Source: Phaeovulum veldkampii DSM 11550
Lineage (GTDB): Bacteria > Pseudomonadota > Alphaproteobacteria > Rhodobacterales > Rhodobacteraceae
Assembly: GCF_003034995.1 (NCBI RefSeq)
Contig: NZ_PZKF01000004.1
Span: 1 to 64,000 of the forward strand
Direction of reading: 5' to 3'
Length of the DNA: 64,000 bases
Part shown: one piece after another, positions 8,384 through 16,047 of the stretch
Layout: each line of letters starts with the position of its first letter
Numbering within the stretch: the first letter of the stretch is position 1
The notes under the pieces: model-generated
Seen by the model: only the letters and a program-made list of their open reading frames with translations
Databases searched by the model: none
What the model was told of the DNA's origin: nothing
Program-made: the position numbers and the translations under genes

Positions 8384-8776
8384 CTAGCGGCGCAGAAGTT
8401 CCAGCAGGGCAGACGACATTTGCCGCGCCTGATCGAACATCCGCAGATTGGCTTCGTAGCTGCGCTGCGCCTCACGGGCGTCGGCGATTTCAACGACCAG
8501 ATCGACGTTCGATCCATCGTAATACCCGCTGTCGTCTGCCAGCGGGTGGCCGGGGTCGTAGACCCGGGTCAGATCGCGCCGGTCAAGTTCCACCGGACCA
8601 AGCTGCACCTGCCCGGTATGCGTGCCGCCCTCGATGACCTCTTCGAACGAAGTGGTCTTGCGGTGAAAGCCGGGGGTGTCCGCGTTGGCAATGTTTTCCG
8701 ACACATGACGCAGCCGCATCGACTGTGCCGCCATCCCCGAGGCCGACAGAGCGAGCGCATTGGAAAAATCGGTCAT
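8384..8776 (-). CDS. flgC: FlgC, proximal rod protein
   Basis: FlgC is one of the proximal rod proteins. At 130 residues it has the family length, the N-terminal MAAQSMRLRHVSENIANADT motif with PGFHRKTTSFEE, and the C-terminal EIADAREAQRSYEANLRMFDQARQM helix. It is nine bases downstream of flgB and 17 bases upstream of fliE. The product has no signal peptide, as expected for a substrate of the flagellar export apparatus. Confidence 0.95.
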   Translation of the reverse strand: MTDFSNALALSASGMAAQSMRLRHVSENIANADTPGFHRKTTSFEEVIEGGTHTGQVQLGPVELDRRDLTRVYDPGHPLADDSGYYDGSNVDLVVEIADAREAQRSYEANLRMFDQARQMSSALLELLRR

Positions 8777-8785
8777 CTTTCCCCC

Positions 8786-9172
8786 TTACCCGCGGCCGAG
8801 ACTGCTGCGCAGGATGTTCAGCGAACTTTTGTAGATGGCGAGGGCCAAGTCATGCTGCCGCTTGACCTCGACGCTTTTCACCATCTCGCTTTCGATCGAG
8901 ACGGAATTGCCGTTGGGTGAGCGGGTTCCTGGTGCGTCCCGCTCCCGGACTTCTGCGGTGAACGTACCAGAGGCCCCGATATGGCCCGCGCGCGTTGCCC
9001 GCAGATCTCCGCCAAAGGCAGCCCGATAGGTTTCGTCGAACGGCGCCACATCGCGCGACGCATAGCCGGGGGTGTCGGCGTTCGCCATGTTGCGGGCAAC
9101 GGCGTTCTGGCGCAGCGCCGCATGGGAGGCCATCGCCTGTGCCGTTCGCATGACTTCAGGTTGATCGAACAT
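8786..9172 (-). CDS. flgB: FlgB, proximal rod protein
   Basis: FlgB is a proximal rod protein. The 128 residues include AQAMASHAALRQNAVARNMA with NADTPGYASRDVAPFDETY near the N-terminus and a C-terminal helix VEVKRQHDLALAIYKSSLNIL. It is the first gene of the minus-strand operon flgB-flgC-fliE-fliQ-flgF-flgG-flgA-flgH-fliL, and it diverges from fliI across about 80 bases (9173-9252), where the promoters of both operons must lie. I see no strong promoter match in that gap. Confidence 0.94.
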   Translation of the reverse strand: MFDQPEVMRTAQAMASHAALRQNAVARNMANADTPGYASRDVAPFDETYRAAFGGDLRATRAGHIGASGTFTAEVRERDAPGTRSPNGNSVSIESEMVKSVEVKRQHDLALAIYKSSLNILRSSLGRG

Positions 9173-9252
9173 CGGGGCTTCTCCTCCGGGACATCAACCA
9201 AGGCTTAAGAGCGAATCGTTTAGAAACGGTTTCGACAGATCAGGGGGCCAGA

Positions 9253-10611
9253 ATGGCAATTGCGGAATTTGATCAGCTGCGGGCGGAAATCGCAGGTCTG
9301 CGGGTAGTGCGTGCAGTTGGCCGGGTGGTTGAGGTTGCCGGCGGCACGGTGGCCGCATCTGGGCTTTCGGGTCATGCCAGCTTGGGTGATCGGGTCATGA
9401 TCCGGCGTGCCGACGGCCGTGATCTAAGGGCTGAAGTGCTGGCGCTGCGCTCTGGGCGGGTGACGTTGCTGGCGGATGCGGCAAGTGACGGCATCGCCAT
9501 TGGCGACCGGGTCGAATTGATGGGTCAAACCGGCATTGCGCCAGATCGCAGTTGGGTCGGGCGGATCGTCGATCCGTTCGGGCAGCCGCTGGACGGGCGA
9601 CCGTTGATGCGGGGGCCGGTCGAATGCAACCTGCGCGCGGCTCCGCCCCCTGCGGCCAACCGGCGCCGCCTGGGGCCGCGGCTGGAAACCGGCATCGCCG
9701 TCTTCAATACGCTGTTGCCCCTGGTGCGCGGGCAAAGGATCGGGCTTTTTGCGGGGTCGGGTGTCGGAAAGTCCTCTCTGCTGGCAAAGTTTGCGCGCGG
9801 GGTGGCCGCCGATATCGTCGTGATCGCGCTGATCGGTGAGCGGGGGCGCGAGTTGCGTGAATTTGTGGAAACTGTCTTGGGGGCCGAGGGTATGGGGCGC
9901 TCGATCATCGTGGCGGCGACCTCTGATCAGTCGCCGTTGGTGCGCCGCCGCTGTGCCTGGGCAGCGATGACCATCGCCGAATATTTCCGAGATCAAGGGC
10001 TGCATGTGCTGTTTTTGGCCGATTCGGTGACCCGCTTCGCCGAGGCGCATCGTGAGGTTGCGCTTGCCGGGGGCGAGCCGCCGAGCTTGCGGGGTTATCC
10101 GCCGTCCACTTCGCATCAGATCATGACACTGGGGGAGCGGGCCGGTCCCGGCCCCGAAGGGGCGGGCGACATTACGGCGGTGTTTTCGGTGCTGGTCGCC
10201 GGGTCAGATATGGAAGAGCCGGTCTCCGATATCTTGCGCGGTGTGCTTGATGGGCATGTCGTGCTGGATCGTGCGATTGCCGAACGCGGGCGCTACCCGG
10301 CAATCGACCTGTTGCGGTCGGTTTCCCGTTCGTTGCCCGCAGCGGCGGATGCTGCCGAGAATGCCTTGATCGGGCAGGCGCGGCGGCTGCTGGGCGCCTA
10401 TGATCGCGCCGAGATGATGGTGCAGGCCGGGTTGTATTCGCACGGATCGGATGCTGTGCTTGATGCCGCTATTCGGGTCTGGCCAGCGATTGACTCTTTC
10501 TTGTCCGAGGATGAGGCCGGAAAGATATCAGACAGCTTTGCCCGCCTTGCGCGCTGTTTGTTGCCCCCGGCTCAGGGGGGGTCAGAGCAAGATCGACAAC
10601 ACCCCCGATGA
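9253..10611 (+). CDS. fliI: FliI, flagellar export ATPase
   Basis: FliI is the F1-beta-like ATPase of the flagellar export apparatus in the cytoplasm. The 452-residue product has the N-terminal barrel, Walker A AGSGVGKSS at about residues 167-175, Walker B LFLADSVTRF with Asp near 257, and the LAGGEPPSLRGYPPS loop specific to export ATPases. It stands alone on the plus strand, diverging from flgB. Its last 30 bases overlap the 3' end of the DUF1217 gene on the other strand. FliH, its usual regulator, is not in the window. Confidence 0.96.
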   Translation: MAIAEFDQLRAEIAGLRVVRAVGRVVEVAGGTVAASGLSGHASLGDRVMIRRADGRDLRAEVLALRSGRVTLLADAASDGIAIGDRVELMGQTGIAPDRSWVGRIVDPFGQPLDGRPLMRGPVECNLRAAPPPAANRRRLGPRLETGIAVFNTLLPLVRGQRIGLFAGSGVGKSSLLAKFARGVAADIVVIALIGERGRELREFVETVLGAEGMGRSIIVAATSDQSPLVRRRCAWAAMTIAEYFRDQGLHVLFLADSVTRFAEAHREVALAGGEPPSLRGYPPSTSHQIMTLGERAGPGPEGAGDITAVFSVLVAGSDMEEPVSDILRGVLDGHVVLDRAIAERGRYPAIDLLRSVSRSLPAAADAAENALIGQARRLLGAYDRAEMMVQAGLYSHGSDAVLDAAIRVWPAIDSFLSEDEAGKISDSFARLARCLLPPAQGGSEQDRQHPR

Positions 10612-11403
10612 TTGCCCCGACGATCGGAGTATCTGCAGGGCCGCCGATTGCCCGCTGCCCCCGGATGTCGCGGCTTCCGAACGCAGCAAATAAAGCTTTA
10701 GCAGCTTGTCCAGTTTCGCCGGTTCCGCGAACACGGCCGGATCAGGTGACCCGAACACCGCGTCGGCTTTCTCGCGCAGTGCCATCACTTGCTGATCAAG
10801 ATCAATGGCCACAAAGCTGGACGGCAAGCCGAGAGCGGTTTCGATCACGCTGCGCAACGGTGCAGAACCCAGCATTGTAAACCATTTGCCGTCTTCGCTC
10901 ATCGCTTTGGTGGCGATTTCGGGCAATTCGCGTTTTGCGACCATGACCAGACGCAGGCTTTCGTGCTTATCGCCCACCGCGATTTCGAACTGACGTTCCC
11001 GATACTGCGCAAGAATTGTCTCTGCAAAATCCGGCTGCGCGGTGCGAGGCGAAGTGTAGTCGCCGAACCCAAAGGCCTTAGACAGCGCAAGATAGCTCTT
11101 GTCTGCAAGCTTGTTTGCCAGAGAGTCCTGTGAAAGGGTTCCTTCCTCCAGAACTTTACGGATGAAAAAGCCACTGTTGATATCAGCGTCCAGACCGAAA
11201 GCGCCCAGCGCGATTCTCAGCAACCTTCGATCTGAGATCAGATCTTCGGCGCTTGATATTTGAGCTATCTTTTCGCGAAAGTAAACCTCATCGCGCTGAA
11301 TTGGGGCAGAGGAGTGGAAAGTGGCTTGCTGCTTTTCCATCGTCCGGCTCAGAAATGACCAGCCGACATACCCCCCGAATGGTACGACCGGGTTAAAGCT
11401 CAC
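10582..11403 (-). CDS. DUF1217 family flagellar-associated protein
   Basis: A 273-residue protein of the DUF1217 type, found almost only within alphaproteobacterial flagellar clusters. Recognisable features are the N-terminal VVPFGGYVGWSFLSRTMEKQ, then REKIAQISSAEDLISDRRLLRIALGAFGLDADINSG and FIRKVLEEGTLSQDSLANKLADKSY. There is no signal peptide. Its start overlaps the flbT stop by four bases, so it reads with flaF-flbT downstream of fliC. The biochemical role is unknown; a function in filament or hook assembly is inferred only from context. Its 3' end overlaps fliI in antisense by 30 bases. Confidence 0.85.
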   Translation of the reverse strand: MSFNPVVPFGGYVGWSFLSRTMEKQQATFHSSAPIQRDEVYFREKIAQISSAEDLISDRRLLRIALGAFGLDADINSGFFIRKVLEEGTLSQDSLANKLADKSYLALSKAFGFGDYTSPRTAQPDFAETILAQYRERQFEIAVGDKHESLRLVMVAKRELPEIATKAMSEDGKWFTMLGSAPLRSVIETALGLPSSFVAIDLDQQVMALREKADAVFGSPDPAVFAEPAKLDKLLKLYLLRSEAATSGGSGQSAALQILRSSGQSSGVLSILL

Positions 11404-11804
11404 GCACGGCCGGCGGCGAAGAGCCGCTCCTCCCTGGGCAAGAGGCTGCGCAGGGCCTTGAGGGCCTGATAATGCTGCTCACCAAGCACGGACGCGGTGG
11501 CCAGAGCCAGCTGCGTGCGGCTGTCGTGGTCGGTCAAAACCTGACTGAGTTGTTCGATCCCTCGCAGCAATTGCCCGCGGGCCTCTGCCTGTTCGACATC
11601 GCCCGACAGCACGAGTTGAACGATATAACAGACCCGGCGCACCGGCGTATTCGCCTCTGCGGGATGGATCGCATCGCGCAGCCTAAGAACGTGGGCGTTC
11701 GGTGTCATGATGGCAAGACGCGATCGACGGTCGCCATTCTCGATAACGGCTCCATTGATCAGAACCCGCTCCTTGGGCGCCAGTTTCAGCACCAGCCCCG
11801 TCAT
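11400..11804 (-). CDS. flbT: FlbT, flagellin post-transcriptional regulator
   Basis: FlbT in Caulobacter binds the flagellin mRNA leader and promotes its decay when the hook is incomplete; related proteins act in other alphaproteobacteria. The 134 residues begin TGLVLKLAPKERVLINGAVIENGDRR and continue with the conserved R-L-R-D-A-I...A-N-T-P-V-R-R-V-C-Y-I-V-Q block, then a helical C-terminus. It follows flaF; the ATG at 11802-11804 lies immediately after a nine-G run that disturbs the flaF end. It overlaps the DUF1217 gene by four bases. Confidence 0.93.
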   Translation of the reverse strand: MTGLVLKLAPKERVLINGAVIENGDRRSRLAIMTPNAHVLRLRDAIHPAEANTPVRRVCYIVQLVLSGDVEQAEARGQLLRGIEQLSQVLTDHDSRTQLALATASVLGEQHYQALKALRSLLPREERLFAAGRA

Positions 11805-12177
11805 GCCCCCCCCCGTCTTGCCGCAGACCGCGCATGATCGCAGTGTTGATCTCGATCAGCACTGTGCTATCCGCGTAGCCCGAAAGAATCTTGCTAGTGT
11901 GTCGGCTTGTGAATTCTGCCAGAAAGAAGATGCGTGCGCGCAGATCTTGCGGCAAACGGTTCTCAGGGTCGGCCACATCAATGGCGAGTGTGGTCCAAAG
12001 CTGGCGGTTTTCATGCAAGGCGTTTGCAAGCACCTGGATGTCTGAGACAGTCGCGCTTTGCGCCGCCACCAGTCGGCGTGTGATGCGCGCGAACAATTCG
12101 TATTCGGTGCTGCGGTTGGTGCGCGTGGGCTGACCGGGCGCTGAGTAGGCCGTTTTGGCCAAAGCGATTGCGTTCAC
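11683..12177 (-). CDS. flaF: FlaF, flagellin regulator/chaperone, with an out-of-frame C-terminal tail
   Basis: FlaF acts with FlbT in controlling flagellin synthesis and secretion. The first 120 residues are clear FlaF: NAIALAKTAYSAPGQPTRT, ELFARITRRLVAAQ, ALHENRQLWTTLAIDVADPENRLP, and IEINTAIMRGLR. At about residue 121 the frame enters a run of nine G (plus-strand C at 11806-11814) and, instead of stopping at the flbT start, runs 40 residues into flbT. One more G, or two fewer, would give a stop as ATGA overlapping flbT and a product of about 124 residues. So the tail is probably an artefact of an indel in the homopolymer, real or technical. Confidence 0.88.
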   Translation of the reverse strand: MNAIALAKTAYSAPGQPTRTNRSTEYELFARITRRLVAAQSATVSDIQVLANALHENRQLWTTLAIDVADPENRLPQDLRARIFFLAEFTSRHTSKILSGYADSTVLIEINTAIMRGLRQDGGGHDGAGAETGAQGAGSDQWSRYREWRPSIASCHHDTERPRS

Positions 12178-12231
12178 GGGAAATCCTTCCTGTGGCAGTT
12201 GGCATCAGATCGCGGCTTTGCCGCGTAGAAA

Positions 12232-12255
12232 GGGGGCGCCCTTTCGGGCGCCCCC
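12232..12255 (-). terminator. Hairpin after fliC
   Basis: Perfect inverted repeat with 10-base arms (GGGGGCGCCC / GGGCGCCCCC) and a four-base loop, starting six bases after the fliC stop when read on the minus strand and followed by a short T stretch (TTTCT). It should end most fliC transcripts and let the highly expressed flagellin mRNA be uncoupled from flaF-flbT, which lies about 55 bases further on. Confidence 0.8.
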
Positions 12256-12260
12256 GGTTC

Positions 12261-13082
12261 TTAGCGGAACAGCGAAAGGATGTTCTGCGGGGCCTGATTG
12301 GCGATCGACAGCGATTGAATCCCCAGTTGCTGCTGGGTCTGCAGTGCCTGAAGACGCGCCGAGGCCTCTTCCATATCGGCATCGACCAGCGTACCGATCC
12401 CGGCTTTCATCGCATCCATCACCTTGCCCACGAACTCGCTTTGATACGATATCCGTTTTGCCGAGGCACCAAGTGCCGCTGCCCCTTCGACAGCGGTTTG
12501 GATATGCGCCTCGATCGCGGCAAGCGACGTGTCGGCTGCGCTGGCGCTGGTCACGTCGACATCGGTAAGATCGAGGTTCGCCTCGAAATCCACCGATGCA
12601 ACCGTGATGTTTGCCGCGGTCACGGTCGTGCCGTCACGGTCGAGCGAGGACAGAACCGTGATGTCACCACCCGCCGAGTTCAGCAAGTTGGCACCGTTGA
12701 ACTGCGAGGCCGAGATGATCGAGGTGATCTGGTTCTTCAACTCGGCCACTTCGGCGTCGATCTTGGTATGATCGACGTTCTCGCCGGTCGCCGCGATCAC
12801 CTTTTCCTTCATCTGCGTCAGCAGCTTGGTGATCTGCTCCGCCCCGGCCGATGCGACAGCGACGGTCGATTCACCCAAAGACAACGACTCGGATACGGCC
12901 TTGAAGCCGCTCACGTCGGATTCCATCACTTTCGAGATGGCCCAGACAGCCGCGTTGTCCTTGGCGGTTGCCACCGATTTCCCGGTGGAGATTTCATCCT
13001 GTGCCTTGGCGAGACTCGCGTTGACGCCCTTGAGCGTCTGGAGGGCAACCATGGCACTGGTGTTCGTCAGAATGCTAGACAT
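12261..13082 (-). CDS. fliC: Flagellin
   Basis: The filament protein, 273 residues. The N-terminal D0/D1 region (SSILTNTSAMVALQTLKGVN, then SLAKAQDEISTGKSVATAKDN) and the C-terminal helix ending ANQAPQNILSLFR are the conserved flagellin ends; the middle part is short and Thr/Ala/Asp-rich, as in other compact alphaproteobacterial flagellins. A good ribosome site (GAGGA) lies upstream of the ATG at 13082. The 5' leader holds two perfect hairpins and a CtrA-like box lies farther upstream. Neighbours flaF and flbT are its regulators. A strong hairpin follows the stop. Confidence 0.96.
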   Translation of the reverse strand: MSSILTNTSAMVALQTLKGVNASLAKAQDEISTGKSVATAKDNAAVWAISKVMESDVSGFKAVSESLSLGESTVAVASAGAEQITKLLTQMKEKVIAATGENVDHTKIDAEVAELKNQITSIISASQFNGANLLNSAGGDITVLSSLDRDGTTVTAANITVASVDFEANLDLTDVDVTSASAADTSLAAIEAHIQTAVEGAAALGASAKRISYQSEFVGKVMDAMKAGIGTLVDADMEEASARLQALQTQQQLGIQSLSIANQAPQNILSLFR

Positions 13083-13101
13083 GTAAGATCCTCAACAGGT
13101 T

Positions 13102-13143
13102 CGGCGCTTTGCGCCGGGTTTCACATGCCGCCGATCCGGCGGC
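13102..13143 (-). promoter_or_regulatory. Two hairpins in the flagellin mRNA leader
   Basis: Two perfect six-base-pair stems lie just upstream of fliC: 13102-13107 with 13111-13116 (CGGCGC/GCGCCG, loop of three) and 13127-13132 with 13138-13143 (GCCGCC/GGCGGC, loop of five). The nearer one ends about 20 bases before the start codon. In Caulobacter, FlbT acts on the flagellin leader RNA; the flbT gene is adjacent here, so these stems are candidate targets. That link is inference. Confidence 0.5.
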
Positions 13144-13234
13144 GATTATGGCGTTCTGACCTATGCTTGCCCAGTGCGTGGCCTTGGGCGTGCGCCATCC
13201 TTGCTGGATGCCAGATCAGCCTGTGATGAAATCG

Positions 13235-13249
13235 CTAAGAACACTTTAA
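13235..13249 (-). promoter_or_regulatory. Candidate CtrA box upstream of fliC
   Basis: Read on the minus strand the sequence is TTAA-N7-TTAG, seven of eight matches to the CtrA recognition pattern TTAA-N7-TTAA. It lies about 155 bases upstream of the flagellin start. CtrA controls flagellar genes across Rhodobacteraceae, so a site here makes sense, but a seven-of-eight match in an AT-richer intergenic stretch is weak on its own. Confidence 0.35.
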
Positions 13250-13309
13250 AGCGGCTGCGGACCCCGGCGAAAACTTCCAAAAATTTTCACCATTTCAGAA
13301 TTATTTGAT

Positions 13310-13654
13310 TTACGCTCGCCGCTCGATGCTGGAGCAGGCAGGACCAATGCTGCGGGCGCGTCCCTGGCTGTCATAGCTGTCGAGGCTGTGACTGGCGCGG
13401 TGGATCATCTCAACCCTTTGCCGTGCCGCGCGCAGCCCTTTGATCGCTGCGGCCAGAAGCTGCTGATTCTCATGCAGGTGGTTCGACAGCATCGCCAGCT
13501 TTTCCGCGCCTGCGAGTGACAGGATCGCGACAAGATATTCCTTCTGAGCGACGATATCTGCAAGCATGCCCAACTGCCCAGAGCGAATCAGTTTGCGTTC
13601 TGTGTCAAGCAGTTGCGCCAGATGCAAAACCGCGCCATCGATATCATTCGTCAT
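13310..13654 (-). CDS. FlgN-like flagellar export chaperone
   Basis: A 114-residue helical protein: LAQLLDTERKLIRSGQLGMLADIVAQKEYL, then a second helix with HENQQLLAAAIKGLRAARQRV and the C-terminal SLDSYDSQGRARSI. The paired helices and the SYDSQGR-type tail match FlgN-like chaperones that bind hook-junction proteins FlgK and FlgL. It starts within the end of the upstream rod-binding gene (four-base overlap). FlgK and FlgL are not in the window. Assignment is by pattern and context. Confidence 0.7.
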   Translation of the reverse strand: MTNDIDGAVLHLAQLLDTERKLIRSGQLGMLADIVAQKEYLVAILSLAGAEKLAMLSNHLHENQQLLAAAIKGLRAARQRVEMIHRASHSLDSYDSQGRARSIGPACSSIERRA

Positions 13655-13938
13655 GGCCTGTCCCCCTTCACCAGCGCGTGAAACAGCGATTCGGCCAATC
13701 CGATTCCACTGGCCTCGGCCAGCGCTGTCGCCTGTTCTTGCTGCAAAAATGACGCGAACTGAGCTTCGCCGATGCCGCCTCCAAAACTATCCTGCGCCTC
13801 GCCCATCCCCGCATGCTTTAACATTTCGGCCAGGAAGGTTGCCTCCAGCGCCACGGAGGCCTTTTGCAGTGCGTCGTGATCGCGCGCACGGGGCACTCCG
13901 GCGATGCCGCGGGGCACTGTCATCATCGGGTCTGGCAT
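13651..13938 (-). CDS. FlgJ-type rod-binding protein (no muramidase domain)
   Basis: A 95-residue protein with the FlgJ N-terminal rod-binding pattern: VALEATFLAEMLKHAGMG...FGGGIGEAQFASFLQQEQATALAEASGIGLAESLF. It corresponds to the scaffold half of FlgJ and lacks the glucosaminidase domain, as is usual in alphaproteobacteria, where a separate lytic enzyme opens the peptidoglycan. It overlaps the FlgN-like gene downstream and diverges from fliK. Confidence 0.82.
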   Translation of the reverse strand: MPDPMMTVPRGIAGVPRARDHDALQKASVALEATFLAEMLKHAGMGEAQDSFGGGIGEAQFASFLQQEQATALAEASGIGLAESLFHALVKGDRP

Positions 13939-13985
13939 CCGAGGGCATCCTTTCCAGCAATTTTTCTGATTATGCGTCTAGGCGA

Positions 13986-14001
13986 GTAAACAACTGGTAA
14001 C
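13986..14001 (+). promoter_or_regulatory. Weak CtrA-like box in the flgJ-fliK intergenic region
   Basis: GTAA-N7-GTAAC on the plus strand, six of eight core matches to TTAA-N7-TTAA plus the trailing C. It lies between two divergent flagellar genes, shortly before the fliK start. Weak by sequence alone. Confidence 0.2.
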
Positions 14002-14012
14002 TTCCCGCGTCC

Positions 14013-15350
14013 ATGCTCGACATCAGAGCAACCGACTGTGTGAGGATCATGGCCCTTGTCACCTGCGAAACCTTTGGCATGTCGCCGGGCCGGACCATCG
14101 CGCCCGTAACCGGTGGTGCGCCGGGTAGTGCCCCGGGTCAGGAGTATTCGTTCGACCATGCGATCAAGGGCATGCTGTCCGATGATTTGACAGAAGGCCC
14201 GTGCAAAGCAGAGCTTGGGGCGGAGGCCGATGCGCCCCCTGCTGAATTTTCAAGAGAAGCTGGGGGGGCGGTGCCCGCCCCTGAAACCATTGCCCCGTGG
14301 TTCGGCTGGGCAGCCATTGACGATACTGAGATGGCAGGGGCGCGCGCAGTGCCGCCCGCCCCAGCCATATCGCAAGAAAAGAGCGACAGCGCCAGATCGG
14401 CTGTCGCCCGGCCCATGCCGATGTCAGAGGCTGGCACTGGCTCTGCCGCGCATTCGGGGGCTATATCAGACCCCGAACCGCAGGAGGCGGGGCAGGGCAA
14501 AGTTGCGATGGCGGCCACAGAAGAGGCGCAGGCGTCGCCAGCATCGGGGTCTGCTCTGGTGGGGCAAAGCGGTACCTTGACCGTACCCGCCAGTCCCGCG
14601 GGGGCAGGGGTGGCGCCCGCGCAATCTGCTGTGCCGGGCTTGGCGGTGGCGCTGCGCAGCCTGTCTGCCGAGGCTATGCCGCGACAAGATTCGGCTGCCG
14701 CGATCACTTTTGCCGGGGCGCCTGGAAGGGGACGCGCTTGTGCCGATGCGATCTATCGTGCGCCGTCCCTCATGCTAGAGCCACAAGCCGGTGAGGGGGG
14801 CGCGGTGGCTGGTGAAGCTCCGCCTGCCGGGGCAGGCGATCTGCTTGCGCCTACTGCCGGGGCTGGGGGCGAGAGTTTGACCAACCCCACTGGCTCCGCC
14901 CCTTCCGATCGCGGCGGGGCGAGCCAGGCCGCGGCGCTGGCCCCCACCATGCCCGATCTTTCCCCCTCGTCCCTCCGCCAGATCGCCGAGGCTGTCGCGC
15001 GTCTGCCCGATCGCCCGCTGGAGTTGACATTGACGCCCGAAGAATTGGGGAGGGTGCGGATGACAATGTCTACATCCGACACCGGGATCACCGTCACCGT
15101 TCAAAGCGACCGCCCCGAGACGCTGGATCTGTTGCGCCGCAATATTGATCTTCTGGCCCGTGATTTTCGTGATCTGGGCTTTACCTCCGTCACCTTCAGC
15201 TTCGGGGAGCCGCCGGGCCGGAGGCCGGGTGGGTGCCCTTCCGGCGCCGAGGATTTGGTGGTGCCTGTCGCCGCCGCGACATCGGCCGAGGTGCCCCTCG
15301 TCCCGATTAACGCCGCCCCGATGGGATCGGGGCTCGATCTGCGCATTTGA
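14013..15350 (+). CDS. fliK: FliK-type hook-length control protein
   Basis: FliK measures hook length and triggers the FlhB switch. The 445-residue product has a long low-complexity Ala/Pro/Gly/Glu region (about residues 30-320), typical for the ruler part, and a compact C-terminal domain with RPLELTLTPEELGRVRMTMS, ITVTVQSDRPETLDLLRRNI and LARDFRDLGF, which is the Flg_hook domain. The start is uncertain: ATG at 14013 or ATG at 14049 (MALVTCETFG). It is followed by flgD after 11 bases. Confidence 0.85.
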   Translation: MLDIRATDCVRIMALVTCETFGMSPGRTIAPVTGGAPGSAPGQEYSFDHAIKGMLSDDLTEGPCKAELGAEADAPPAEFSREAGGAVPAPETIAPWFGWAAIDDTEMAGARAVPPAPAISQEKSDSARSAVARPMPMSEAGTGSAAHSGAISDPEPQEAGQGKVAMAATEEAQASPASGSALVGQSGTLTVPASPAGAGVAPAQSAVPGLAVALRSLSAEAMPRQDSAAAITFAGAPGRGRACADAIYRAPSLMLEPQAGEGGAVAGEAPPAGAGDLLAPTAGAGGESLTNPTGSAPSDRGGASQAAALAPTMPDLSPSSLRQIAEAVARLPDRPLELTLTPEELGRVRMTMSTSDTGITVTVQSDRPETLDLLRRNIDLLARDFRDLGFTSVTFSFGEPPGRRPGGCPSGAEDLVVPVAAATSAEVPLVPINAAPMGSGLDLRI

Positions 15351-15361
15351 AAGGGTCATGA

Positions 15362-16030
15362 ATGGTCAGCGCCGTATCCAACACCTCTGCCGCCGCGACG
15401 TCGGGCGTATCGCAAAGCGCATCCTCCGCAGGGATGATCAGTGCTGATTTTCAAACATTCCTGCTGATGCTGACGACGCAGATGCAAAATCAGGATCCGC
15501 TGAACCCGATCGAAAGTTCGGAGTATGCGGTGCAGCTTGCCACGTTTTCCGGGGTTGAACAGCAGGTGAAGACCAACACCCTGCTGGAGGCGTTAGGCGG
15601 TCAGATGGGGCTGATGGGCATCGGGCAATACGCTGGCTGGGTCGGGATGGAGGCGCGCGCCGCGGCTCCCGCGTGGTTTGATGGGCATACCTCGATCACG
15701 CTTTCCCCCAGCCCTGCTCTGGGCGCCGATCAGGCCGTTCTGGTGGTGACCGATTCAGCCGGGCGCGAGGTGGATCGCCGCCCGATCATCGTTTCTGACG
15801 ATACAGTCGACTGGGCAGGCGTCAGCGCGGCGGGCGATCTTCTGGATGCGGGGCTTTATGGCTTCTCGCTGGAAAGTTATGCGAACGGCGCCCTGCTGTC
15901 GCAGGCGCAGGTCGAGGTTTATTCTCGCATCGTCGAGGCTCGCGGTGGCAGTACGGGCACCCAGCTTGTGCTGAATGGTGGTGCTACCATCGCGGTCGAG
16001 GAGGTGACCGCGCTGCGCGAGGGCAGATGA
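15362..16030 (+). CDS. flgD: FlgD, hook cap protein
   Basis: FlgD caps the growing hook and guides FlgE assembly. The 222 residues start with the conserved N-terminal region DFQTFLLMLTTQMQNQDPLNPIESSEYAVQLATFSGVEQQVKTN (split here: DFQTFLLMLTTQ, MQNQDPLNP, LATFSGVEQQ), followed by a beta-rich domain with FlgD-like Ig/tudor folds. It follows fliK closely and ends the flagellar block; the next gene, ubiB, converges on it. FlgE is not in the window. Confidence 0.93.
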   Translation: MVSAVSNTSAAATSGVSQSASSAGMISADFQTFLLMLTTQMQNQDPLNPIESSEYAVQLATFSGVEQQVKTNTLLEALGGQMGLMGIGQYAGWVGMEARAAAPAWFDGHTSITLSPSPALGADQAVLVVTDSAGREVDRRPIIVSDDTVDWAGVSAAGDLLDAGLYGFSLESYANGALLSQAQVEVYSRIVEARGGSTGTQLVLNGGATIAVEEVTALREGR

Positions 16031-16047
16031 GGGGCTATAACAGCCCC
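16031..16047. terminator. Small hairpin between convergent flgD and ubiB
   Basis: GGGGCT / AGCCCC arms with a five-base AT-rich loop (ATAAC), placed exactly between the two convergent genes; the ubiB stop codon lies within it. There is no clear T run, so its strength is uncertain. Confidence 0.4.

Noticed and set aside
9173-9252. CtrA or sigma-54 site between flgB and fliI
   Set aside because: A TTAA is present (in GGCTTAAGAG) but no second half-site at seven bases, and no GG-N10-GC pattern was convincing.
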